DNA of 64,000 nucleotides, taken from positions 3,339,479 to 3,403,478 of the forward strand of contig CM049321.1 of assembly GCA_026874595.1 (NCBI GenBank). The letters are read 5' to 3'. The notes beneath the pieces were generated by a model. The model did not search any database, was not told where the DNA came from, and saw only the letters and a list, made by a program, of their open reading frames with translations. The DNA is from Sipunculus nudus (Eukaryota > Annelida > Sipuncula > Golfingiida > Sipunculidae). A program made the translations under genes and the position numbers. Shown piece after piece: positions 10,531-21,993 of the stretch (its first letter is position 1; each line of letters opens with the position of its first letter).

Positions 10531-11199
10531 ATGTAACTCCCCAATTTGTGTTCCAGAATGTGCCAGTACAACTAATTTATCGCATTGTTGGCTTTAATAA
10601 TATGACCAGTTTATTTGGTAAAGCAGTCATAAGGATTTTTTTTATATGTTATGTTTCAATTTGTAGTGAATTTTTAAACAGGTGATATATAAGTAGTAAT
10701 TTGTCAACATATTATCAGGAATGTGCTCGCACTCTTGTAACATGGCAAATATGATAGTTTATAAAATAATTTAATAAAAATTCACTGTGCTGGCCATGAA
10801 GTTTACATTTTGAGTTTGCAACGATTTACAGAGATCAGTTGCAATGAATATCAAAAACAAAAAAATATATGAACGTTAGGTTGATCTTGATCGGGTATAT
10901 GGTTTATCAGTCATATCTAGTTCAAACAGCAGTAGCCGCTAAGGCAACTATCCGTTATCATAAACATTTAATATTTTCCCAAAAACTGAATCACAGACTC
11001 AATAATAGCAAACAAGAAAAATATTTGCACATTTTTTTCGTTTAAACACGTAATATCTTGGTTTAATGTTTGCATGTAGCTCTCCGAATCCCGAATTTGA
11101 GAAAAGATATGGTTACGTGACTATTCTACATCTGTCGGGCTACAGGTGTATAATATAACAATGTAAATGGTAGTGACAAAAAGAACACTTTTCTTTGGC

Positions 11200-11530
11200 T
11201 TTCTGTTGGTATATAATTTACTATGTTTCATTAAACCGTAGTGGCTCTAAGGTTATTTTTCCTTCCCTACCCCTTTTCAATTTCTTGCGAAAAGAGGGTA
11301 CTGTGATATGCAAGGCGCAGATGGTTTTCAGGCTCTGGAACTTATCCCGTACTTCATGAGGGCTACCCCTCTGAAATCATTTGTTCTGGTGTACACTACC
11401 AATATACAAACTTTGATGCTTTCATCCGGTTGGAAACGATATAGGAAAAATCTTACGCTAAGCCGCCTGACTAGTAGAGGTGTTTGATAAATAATCACCT
11501 ACACCTGTACCATGTGACATGAGAAACTGA
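11200..11530 (+). repeat. Old dispersed repeat, copy 2
   Basis: Direct-orientation partner of the segment about 1 kb upstream, with the same three anchor stretches in the same order. The spacing suggests either an ancient tandem duplication or two members of one family. Confidence 0.55.
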
Positions 11531-13690
11531 TCAACAATATTACATATTCATACAAAAGAAACCGTCCATGGGATAGACCCTAGAAGAAAACGCAAATGAG
11601 AAGGCACATGCGTGTAAGAGAAATAAATACCTGTACAAACGTATTAAATTTACATTTTTACAGGTGCTTTACATTTGTAACTGCAGTAATGAGAAAAGAT
11701 TTCGATTTTCAACACATTTTAAGTCAATATTATGTTTACAACTTTGGTGGTACCACTCCACACGTGAACACATCACACTGTACCAACTACGACGTGAATT
11801 TGGTTATCATTTTCTTTACATCTGTTACATAGTAGGTCTACATGTGTTGGTGAATATTTGTCAAGGCCTTCAATCGCATGCAAGGCCTTGGACTTCGTGC
11901 GACCGAGTGTAACTGTATATGGCACCGCCGGCGTCAATTTGACCCCCCCCCCCCCATTAATTTTGACTTTGATATCATTTTTAAAGAAGATAAGATAATA
12001 CAATTTTGATCAGATTTCCTTTGTTATGAAGTGTTTTTGCCTGTTTAGCAAAAACAGTTCTGTTATTTTCATGCTTTTTCCCTGATCATATGATATTTTT
12101 TTATCAACACATACAAAATAAAGGTAAATTATTGCCCGCCCGCACAGGTTTCTGAAAAAAAATGCCAGGAACCATACCTATTTTTACCTAACCATTACGA
12201 TTTCCTGCAACCCGGTAGATGTGAATTCAAGTATATCAGGTCATGTGAGAGAGGTCGCAGGAAGGAGCCCTCTTCGTGCGACCCCCAGGTCGCAGGAAGG
12301 CTTGCAAAACAATTCTTTCAAAGATCCCCTTTTGAGAAGGAATCGCCGATGGGGATTTTTTCGGGCCAGTGACCCCTAATGTATAAAAACCCCAGATAGG
12401 GCCCCCGGAGTAAAACTCTGTCCCGCCATCACACACTCTTTGGCCATTGTATACCAGAGCCGAAGACACAAAGAAAAGAGGCGCCCGAGGTGGAGCAAAT
12501 ATTAAAATTATTACTTACGCACGTATTACGAAAATATTGCAAATAAAAGTGGGTGGAATCTCTTTGGAAACACCCGGAGCATATGTATGTCGAAAATCAC
12601 GGCAATCCGTACGATGGTATCAGAGGGGATACAGGAAATTACAAAAAAACGCTTTACGCTATTAATATATAGATATTTACTGTCTGGCCAGAGGCGCGCA
12701 TCCAAAGGTGTCCACGTGTACGGGGTCCTTGACAGTACTCGGCGACTCAGCTCCACAAAATCTGGTTCAAGGTTGAGTGAATTCCTCGAAAACTGGAAAC
12801 CAGGCTTGGACGCAGGCCTGAAGAAGCTCACGGTGTCCTTGGTTTTGCCTTCCCAGAACACTTTTCCCCTCACTCAGTCGACCTGTTTAGAACCACTGTC
12901 CCTGTGTATTTACTGGATAACAGCATTTTAGTTATTGATCAGCATTTTCCTTTAGTTACAGGACGAAGACTGAAGTGTACACACTTACATGAAAAACCGG
13001 TTCTTTATAATTTTGCTGATATTATCAAGCCAGGAATGGGTTCACCACGGCGAAAAGAAAAGTAGTTACACTACCTGTAGTATCACATATGAACTTCTGC
13101 ATAAAGACGTCACTCGCATGTGAGAGAGCGACAGCGTTATTAAACCGGCTCCAGTTTGTTGGAAATACATGTTTATGACATGTTTGTTAAAATGTCTATT
13201 AGACTGGTTCATATATAAATTCCAATTTATGTAAATGATGCTATATATCATCCTGCAGGCTGCGCCATGTGTGGTAGGCCGAATAGTTCAGGCACGCACA
13301 TAAAGCATTATTTTACGAGTTTGGAAAACCGCAACCTGTAAACGAGTGAAAAAAATGAAAAGACGCATTGTATAGGGGGTGACCAGAAAGGGAAAACTGG
13401 AACAGATGAATGTAATGACCTCTGGTGGCAAACCGAGACAATATTGTATATTGTGACTGAGACCATCTGCCACATATATATATATATAAGTGAGTGTGTG
13501 TGTGTATGTGGGTGTGTGAGCGTGTGTGTTTCTTATACGTGCGTGTGTTCCAATCAAGATAAAAAGCCAAGAATATTTTATAATACATGAAAATTCGACA
13601 TCTGTTAAAAAAAATCAATATTTGTTAACAATTAAATTAAAGAATCCCCTTCATGGATTCGTATTTTAATTACTCAAACTATCTCACGAA
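11531..13690. other. No recognised gene; microsatellites and overlapping short frames
   Basis: Contains a poly-C run at about 11941-11955 and a TA then GT-rich tract at about 13472-13530. Frames of about 115 codons overlap on both strands at 12526-12931, but neither translation resembles a known domain, and opposite-strand pairs of this size are expected by chance. Nothing else is supportable. Confidence 0.55.
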
Positions 13691-13700
13691 TAATCAAGAA

Positions 13701-15634
13701 ACTAGACGACCATAGGTCGAACGCTTGCCGGAATTCGGAAGTGAAACACAGACGGACAGACAGAACATATTGTCGGTTTTCTATTAATGGAATGACTCTC
13801 AGAGACATTGATGAGAATATGTGGCCCGTAGAATGACATATGAGACAAAAGAACAGGCAAGCAGACAAAGCTGACAACAAAAGACGAACAGACAGACATA
13901 CTGACTTTGTGAGACAAGATTGACACCAGATGACATAAGCTAGTTATTGAGAAGATTCAAAGGAAAAAAATGAGTTATAATTTATGTAATTAAGATTTAT
14001 AGTTTACGAGTTATGGCGAATTAATGATATACTTGGGAGGCTCGACTGTAGCGCCCTCTAGCAGACATATTCCGAAGACGACAAATGCGTTTCGTATTAT
14101 TAGTGTATGACATGAGATGTCTCAGTTTCAAAAGGATTCCGTCAAAGCTGTGGCCTGTAGAATGCTCTATGTAAGGCGTAAGAACCAGCAAGCAGGCGAC
14201 TTTGAGGATAACGGACAAACAGATGGACACACTGACAAAGTGACAGAAGATTGAAACCAGATGCCTTAATCAGGTTATGGAGAAGACTCAAAGGAAGAAA
14301 ATAAGCTATAGCTTATGTAACTGAGGCTTTGGGTGTAGAGTTATGGCCAATACAATGGTATGTGTGTGAGAGTCATGTGCAGCGCCCACTAGTGGCCATA
14401 TCCGGAAAATGAAAAATTTATTTCTAGATATTAGTGTAAGACATAAGATGTAATAGTTTCAAAAGGATTCCGTCAAAACTGTGGCCTACAGAATGCTATA
14501 TGTGAGACGCAAGAGCCAACAAGCAGGCCAATTTGAGGACAACTGACAAACAGACGAAAACACTGACAAAGTGACTCAAAATTGAGTCCAGATGACTTCT
14601 CCAGGTTATGGAGAAGACTCAAAGGAAGAAAAAAGCTACAGTTTATGTAACTGAGGTTTATAGTTTTGGAGATATTGCCAAAGCATGATATGTTGGGAGA
14701 GGTTCAAGTTCAGCGCCCCCTAGCGGCCATATCCGGAAAATGAAAAATTGGTTTCGAGATATTAGTGTAAGACTTAAGATGTAATAGTTTCAAAAGGATT
14801 CTTTCAAAACTGTGGCCTGTAGAATGCTATATGTGAGACGCAAGAGCAAGCAGGCGAATTTGAGGACAACTGACAAACAGACGGACACAATGACAAAGTG
14901 ACACAACATTGAGATCAGATGACATTATCAGTTTATGGAGAAGACTCAGAGGGAAAAAATAAGCTATAGTTTATGTAATTGAGGCTTTGGGTTTTAGAGA
15001 TATGGCCAATGTAATGATATCTGTGTGAGGGTCGTGTGCAGCGCCCCCTAGCAGCCATATTCAAAAAATGAAAAAACAATTTCGAGATACTAGTGTAGGA
15101 CTTATGATATGTCAGTTTCAAAAAGATTCCTGCAATAATGTGGCCTTTGGCGCAAGATGAATGAAATCTCGAAATATCTCTATTCACGAGATATTTTACG
15201 AGATACTGCAAGACTTGTAATAAAATCTTGTAGTACTAGTTGAATGCTACCTGATGCAAAAAACTAGATCACTCTAGCTTTAAAACTGACAAAGTTAGAA
15301 AAATAAGATCCCTTATTTTCGAATATCATGACTTTTCCCCAAAAAATTGTAACCATGGTTACGGCAAATTTGAGTCAGCTACACACCAGATGACAGGCCT
15401 TGGAATGACGATTAAAATGAGCTATTGTTGAAGTAGATACGACTAATAGTCACAAAGATATGAAGAAAAAAACGCTTTGAGAAGTTTTGACGACCTTGAC
15501 CTTGACCTTTGACGTATTTTAACCAAAAACAATAGGGCACCTAGAAATTATGTTTTCCAACATCCCTGTAAGTTTCAAGGTTATTGTGGCAAAATTGTGG
15601 CCAGGAGAGTGGTGACAAACAAACAAACAAACAA
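13701..15634 (+). repeat. 1,934-bp unit, copy 1: module with 330-bp core monomers
   Basis: Begins with a header ending CGCTTGCCGGAA, like the satellite modules downstream. It then carries four diverged monomers of about 330 bp, phased by GCGCCC-CTAG boxes at 14051, 14382, 14713 and 15041. A spacer follows with GTAACCATGGTTAC and three CTTGACC-type boxes near 15491-15512, then GTGGCCAGGAGAG and an (AAAC)n tail at about 15617-15634. Nothing in it codes for protein. The layout of header, tandem core, spacer and tetranucleotide microsatellite matches the larger array. Confidence 0.85.
13940..15060 (+). repeat. Four 330-bp core monomers
   Basis: The phrases CTCAAAGGAAGAAAA, TTTATGTAA, a GCGCCC-CTAG box, then TTTCAAAAGGATTCC and TGTGGCCT recur in that order about every 330 bases. 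Monomers differ from one another far more than the two 1,934-bp units do. The monomer expansion is therefore older than the duplication of the whole unit. Equivalent monomers occur in copy 2 near 15985, 16316, 16647 and 16975. Confidence 0.8.
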
Positions 15635-17575
15635 ACTAGACGACCATAGGTCGAACGCTTGCCGGAATTCGGAAGTGAAACACAGACGGACAGACAGAAC
15701 ATATTGTCGGTTTTCTATTGATGGAATGACTCTCAGAGACATTGCTGAGAATATGTGGCCCGTAGAATGACATATGAGACAAAAGAACAGGCAAGCAGAC
15801 AAAGCTGACAACAAAAGACGAACAGACAGACATACTGACTTTGTGAGACAAGATTGACACCAGATAACATAAGCTAGTTATTGAGAAGATTCAAAGGAAG
15901 AAAATGAGTTATAATTTATGTAATTTATATTTATAGTTTACGAGGTATGGCGAATTAATGATATACTTGGGAGGCTCGACTGTAGCGCCCTCTAGCAGAC
16001 ATATTCCGAAGACGACAAATGCGTTTCGTATTATTAGTGTATGACATGAGATGTCTCAGTTTCAAAAGGATTCCGTCAAAGCTGTGGCCTGTAGAATGCT
16101 CTATGTAAGGCGTAAGAACCAGCAAGCAGGCGACTTTGAGGATAACGGACAAACAGATGGACACACTGACAAAGTGACAGAAGATTGAAACCAGATGCCT
16201 TAATCAGGCTATGGAGAAGACTCAAAGGAAGAAAATAAGCTATAGCTTATGTAACTGAGGCTTTGGGTGTAGAGTTATGGCCAATACAATGGTATGGGTG
16301 TGACAGTCATGTGCAGCGCCCACTAGTGGCCATATGCGGAAAATGAAAAATTTATTTCTAGATATTAGTGTAAGACATAAGATGTAATAGTTTCAAAAGG
16401 ATTCCGTCAAAACTGTGGCCTACAGAATGCTTATATGTGAGACGCAAGAGCCAACAAGCAGGCGAATTTGAGGACAACTGACAAACAGACGAAAACACTG
16501 ACAAAGTGACTCAAAATTGAGTCCAGATGACTTCTCCAGGTTATGGAGAAGACTCAAAGGAAGAAAAAAGCTACAGTTTATGTAACTGAGGTTTATAGTT
16601 TTGGAGATATTGCCAAAGCATGATATGTTGGGAGAGGTTCGAGTTCAGCGCCCCCTAGCGGCCATATCCGGAAAATGAAAAATTGGTTTCGAGATATTAG
16701 TGCAAGACTTAAGATGTAATAGTTTCAAAAGGATTCTTTCAAAACTGTGGCCTGTAGAATGCTATATGTGAGACGCAAGAGCAAGCAGGCGAATTTGAGG
16801 ACAACTGACAAACAGACGGACACAATGACAAAGTGACACAACATTGAGATCAGATGACATTATCAGTTTATGGAGAAGACTCAGAGGGAAAAAATAAGCT
16901 ATAGTTTATGTAATTGAGGCTTTGGGTTTTAGAGATATGGCCAATGTAATGATATCTGTGTGAGGGTCGTGTGCAGCGCCCCCTAGCAGCCATATTCAAA
17001 AAATGAAAAAACGATTTCGAGATACTAGTGTAGGACTTATGATATGTCAGTTTCAAAAAGATTCCTGCAATAATGTGGCCTTTGGCGCAAGATGAATGAA
17101 ATCTCGAAATATCTCTATTCACGAGAAATTTTACGAGATACTGCAAGACTTGTAATAAAATCTTGTAGTACTAGTTGAATGCTACCTGATGCAGAAAACT
17201 AGATCACTCTAGCTTTAAAACTGACAAAGTTAGAAAAATAAGATCCCTTATTTTCGAATATCATGACTTTTCCCCAAAAAATTGTAACCATGGTTACGGC
17301 AAATTTGAGTCAGCTACACACCAGATGACAGGCCTTGGAATGACGATTAAAATGAGCTATTGTTGAAGTAGATACGACTAATAGTCACAAAGATATGAAG
17401 AAAAAACCATTTTGAGAAGTTTTGACGACCTTGACCTTGACCTTTGACCTATTTTAACCAAAAACAATAGGGCACCTAGAAATTATATTTTCCAACATCC
17501 CTGTAAGTTTCAAGGTTATTGTGGCAAAATTGTGGCCAGGAGAGTGGTGACAAACAAACAAACAAACAGACAGAC
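15635..17575 (+). repeat. 1,934-bp unit, copy 2
   Basis: Head-to-tail copy of the preceding unit with only scattered substitutions and one-base indels, so the duplication is recent. Its (AAAC)n tail continues into CAGACAGACAAAC and then into a hairpin built from CTTGCCGAAATC and GATTCCGGCAAG at about 17603-17629, which copy 1 lacks. Confidence 0.9.
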
Positions 17576-17636
17576 AAACAGACATACGCAACTGACCAAT
17601 ATGCTTGCCGAAATCTTTGATTCCGGCAAGCAACAA

Positions 17637-19766
17637 GATGACCAGAGGTCACGCGCTTGCCGGAAATGGAAATGATAGAGACAGATAGACAGAGAGTGCA
17701 TGAAGAAACAGTCATATGAATGAGCAACATTGTGGGGGCAGCAGAAACGGATAATATGTTTATTTATGCATGCTGACCTTTAACAGCTGCATATCTTTCT
17801 AGTGTAAAAGGGACCAAGTTCAAAATTTTTTCATGAAATCCCGTTAATCTCGTTTGACAAGAAGCAGTGACACGTTTTCAGGTTTGTCATGTCAAGCTTG
17901 CCAAATGATATGAAATGCCGAAAACTAGACCTGTCTAGCTATAAAAGCCGCTGAGTTATAAGCATTTGCATGAAATCTCGTGTTTTCTCGTTTGACGGGA
18001 AATGGTGCGAGCTTGTGCCTGACTTGGAGTTCTGGCATGTCAAGCGGGTCATGTGGAACTAAATGCCGAAAACTAGACCTGTCTAGCTGCAGTTCCGTGA
18101 AATCTCGTGTTTTCTCGTTTGACGGGATACGGTGCGAGATTTTGCCTGACATGCATGTCTGTCGTGTCAAGCTGGTCTAGTGGAACAAAATGCCGAAAAC
18201 CAGACGTGTCTATCTGTAACACTCGCCGAGTTATAACCAATGCCGTGAAATCTCATGTTTTCTCGTTTGACGAGATACGGTGCGACATTCGGCCTGACTT
18301 TCAATTCTGTCATGTCCAGCAGGACATGTGAAACAAAATGCCGAAAACTAGACCTGTCCAGCTGTAAAACTCGCCGAGTTATAAGCATTTCCGTGAAATC
18401 TCGTGTTTTCTCGTTTGACGAGATAGGGTGCGAGATTTGGCCTGACTTGTACATCTATCGTGTCAAGCTGGTCATGTGGAAGGAAATGCCGGAAACCAGA
18501 CGTGTCTAGCTGTAAAACTGGCCGAGTTATAAGCATTTCCGTGAAATTTCGTGTTTTCTCGTTTGACGAGATATGGCGCGAGATTTTGCCAGACTTGCAT
18601 ATCTGTCGTGTCAAGCTGGTCTAGTGGAACTAAATGCCGAAAACCAGACGTGTCTAGCTGTAAAACTGGCCCAGTTATAAGCATTTCCGTGAAATCCCGT
18701 GTTTTCTCGTTTGACGAGATACGGTGCGAGATTTGGCCTGTCTTGCAGCTCTGTCGTGTCAAGCTTGTTTGGTGGAACGAAATGCCGATAACGAGACCTG
18801 TCTAGCTGTAAAAGTCGCCGAGTTATAAGCATTTCCGCGAAGTCTCTTTTTTTCTCGTTTGACGAGATATGGCGCGAGATTTGGCGTGACTTTCAGTTCT
18901 GTCGTGTCAAGCTGGTCATGTGGAACAAAATGCCGAAAACTAGATCTGCCTAGCTTAATAACTGACAAAGTTACAAAAAATGGTCGTGTTATTTCCAATT
19001 TCCATGATTTTTGCCCAAAAAATGTAACCATGGTAACGGCACTTGCATATCTGTCGTGTCAAGCTGGTCTAGTGGAACTAAATGCCGAAAACCAGACGTG
19101 TCTAGCTGTAAAACTGGCCCAGTTATAAGCATTTCCGTGAAATCCCGTGTTTTCTCGTTTGACGAGATACGGTGCGAGATTTGGCCTGTCTTGCAGCTCT
19201 GTCGTGTCAAGCTTGTTTGGTGGAACGAAATGCCGAAAACCAGACCTGTCTAGCTGTAAAAGTCGCCGAGTTATAAGCATTTCCGCGAAGTCTCGTTTTT
19301 TCTCGTTTGACGAGATATGGCGCGAGATTTGGCGTGACTTTCAGTTCTGTCGTGTCAAGCTGGTCATGTGGAACAAAATGCCGAAAACTAGATCTGCCTA
19401 GCTTAAAAACTGACAAAGTTACAAAAAATGGTCGTGTTATTTCCAATTTCCATGATTTTTGCCCAAAAAATGTAACCATGGTAACGGCAAATTTAAGTAA
19501 GCTACATGTCAAAAGAAAGGCCAGGTGATGACGAAAAAAATGAGCTATTGCAGAAGTGGATAAGCCTATTTATTGCGAAGTTATAGTGCAAAAACCGTTA
19601 ACCATACCTGTCGTGACCTTGACCCTTGACCTTGGAGCAATGTTGACCAAAAACAATAGGGCACCTAGAAATCGGTTTGTCAATCAAGCCTGTAAGTTTC
19701 AAGTTGATTGATGCAAAAGTGTGACCTGGAGAGTCGTGACAAACAAACAAACAAACAAACAAACAA
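17637..19766 (+). repeat. Satellite module 1
   Basis: Header at 17637, then about eleven 148-bp monomers to roughly 19490. X-box-like GTAACCATGGTAAC occurs at 19024 and 19472, the triple nuclear-receptor-like box at 19612, and (AAAC)n at about 19739-19766. It is nearly identical to 27001-29134 at a constant offset of 9,364 bases. Confidence 0.9.
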
Positions 19767-20640
19767 GATGACCAGAGGTCACGCGCTTGCCGGAAATACT
19801 TTGACCCAGATTGGTAGAATAACAAGAACATGTCATAACCAAGACAAAGACCCTGAAAAGGAGCCCCTAGCGGCTATTTTCCAAAAATGAAAAATTGTTT
19901 TCGAGATATTAGTGCAAGATGTATCAGATGTATCAGTTAAAATAGATTCCTGCGAAACTGTGGCCTGTAGAATGTTTTATTTAAGACAAGGACCAGCTAA
20001 GAGGCAAAATTTAGGAGAGCTGACAAAGAGACAGAAATACTGACAAAGTGACACATCTGAGACAAAAGTTGGCCTTACAAAAGTTGTGGGGAAGACCAAG
20101 CGGAAGAAAATGAGCCTAAGATTGTGAAGATAGGATTAAAATTGACAAAGTTATGACGAAAATAACATTTCAAAATTTTTTGATGATCTTGACGTTGACT
20201 TGAGGCAGATATTGACAAAAAAGGCATGCAGAACGTTTGGTCTTCCATGTTCTCTGTAAGTTTTAAAGCGGTTGCTGTAAAATTGTGGCCTTTGTAGTGC
20301 TATATGTAAGACAAAAGAACCAGCAAGAAGGCGAAAATGAGGACAGCTGACAAAGAGACAGAAATACTGACTAAGTGACACATCTGACACAAAAGATGGC
20401 TTTACAAAAGTTGTGGGGAAGACCAAGAAGAAAAAAATGAGCCTAAGATTGTGAAGATAAGACCAAATTTGATAAAGTTATGAAGAAAATAGAATTTCAA
20501 GGTTTTTGGCCGACCTTGACCTTGACCTCTGACCTATATTGCCCAAAAAGAAAAGGCTTCCAGGATTTGGAAATTTCTACCAGCTGTGTAAGTTTCAGGG
20601 CGATTGCTGGAAAATTGTGCCAAGGAGAGTACTGACAAAC
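19767..20640 (+). repeat. Truncated module with 330-type sequence
   Basis: Starts with the header GATGACCAGAGG and CGCTTGCCGGAAAT, then leaves the 148-bp family. It continues with sequence related to the 330-bp monomers (AGCCCCTAGCGGCTATTTTC at 19863, TGTGGCCTGTAGAATG). Two related blocks with AAGTTGTGGGGAAGACCAAG follow at about 20080 and 20410, then a CGACCTTGACCTTGACCTCT box at 20512. This is a mosaic of the two module types found upstream and downstream. Confidence 0.7.
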
Positions 20641-21993
20641 AAACTAGACCTGTCTAGCTGTAAAACTCGCCGAGTTATCAGCATTTCCCTGAAATCTCGT
20701 GTTTTCTCGTGTGACCAGATACCGTGCGAGATTGTGCCTGACTTGCAGTTTTGTCCTGTCAAGCTGGCCATGTGGAACGAAATGCCGAAAACTAGACCTG
20801 TCTAGCTGCAGTTTCGTGAAATCTCGTGTTATCTCGTTTGACGAGATACGGTGTGAGATTTTGCCAGGCTTGCATATCTGTCGTGTTAAGGTGGTCTAGT
20901 GGAACCAAATGCCGAAAACCAGACGTGTCTAGCTGTAAAACTCGCCGAGTTATAACCAATGCCGTGAAATCTCATGTTTTCTCGTTTGATGAGATACGGT
21001 GCGACATTCGGCCTTACTTTCAGTTCTATCATGTCCAGCAGGTCATGTGAAACAAAATCCCGAAAACTAGACCTGTCTAGCTGTAAAACTCGCCGAGTTA
21101 TAAGCATTTCCGTGAAATCTCGTTTTTTCTCGTTTGACGAGATAGGGTGCGAGATTTGGCCTGACTTGCAGTTCTGTCGTGTCAAGCTGGTCATGTGGAA
21201 GAAAATGCCGAAAACTAGATCTGCCTAGCTGTAAAACTGGCCGAGTTATAAGCATTTCCGTGAAATCCCGTGTTTTCTCGTTTGACGAGATACGGTGCTA
21301 GATTTGGCCTGTCTTGCAGCTCTGTCGTGTCAAGCGTGTTTGGTGGAACGAAATGCCGAAAACCAGACCTGTCTAGCTGTAAAAGTCGCCGAGTTATAAG
21401 CATTTCTGCGAAGTCTCGTTTTTTCTCGTTTGACGAGATATGGCGCGAGATTTGGCGTGACTTTTAGTTCTGTCGTATCAAGCTGGTCATGTGGAACAAA
21501 ATGCCGAAAACTAGATCTGCCTAGCTTAAAAACTGACAAAGTTACAAAAAATGGTCGTGTTATTTCCAATTTCCATGATTTTTGCCCAAAAAATGTAACC
21601 ATGGTAACGGCAAATTTAAGTAAGCTACATGTCAAAAGAAAGGCCAGGTGATGACGAAAAAAATGAGCTATTGCAGAAGTGGATACGCCTATTTTTGGCG
21701 AAGTTATAGTGCAAAAACCGTTAACCATACCTGTCGTGACCTTGACCCTTGACCTTGGAGCAATGTTGACCAAAAACAATAGGGCACCTAGAAATCGGTT
21801 TGTCAATCAAGCCTGTAAGTTTCAAGTTGATTGATGCAAAAGTGTGGCCTGGAGAGTCGTGACAAACAAACAAACAAACAAACAAACAATCAAACAAACA
21901 AACAAACAAACAAACAAACAGACAAAGAGACAAACAGACATACGCAACTGACGAACATGCTTGCCGAAATCGAAGATTTCCGGCAAGCAACAA
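20641..21993 (+). repeat. Satellite module 2 (no own header)
   Basis: Monomers start abruptly at CTAGACCTGTCTAGCTG, showing insertion or unequal crossover into the preceding module. They run to about 21590, then come the X-box-like motif near 21597, the spacer and a long (AAAC)n with interruptions at 21863-21940. The terminal hairpin is at 21960-21986. Confidence 0.8.

Noticed and set aside
12526-12931. Opposite-strand frames of about 115 codons as a host gene
   Set aside because: No recognisable domain and mirrored open frames on both strands, compatible with chance.
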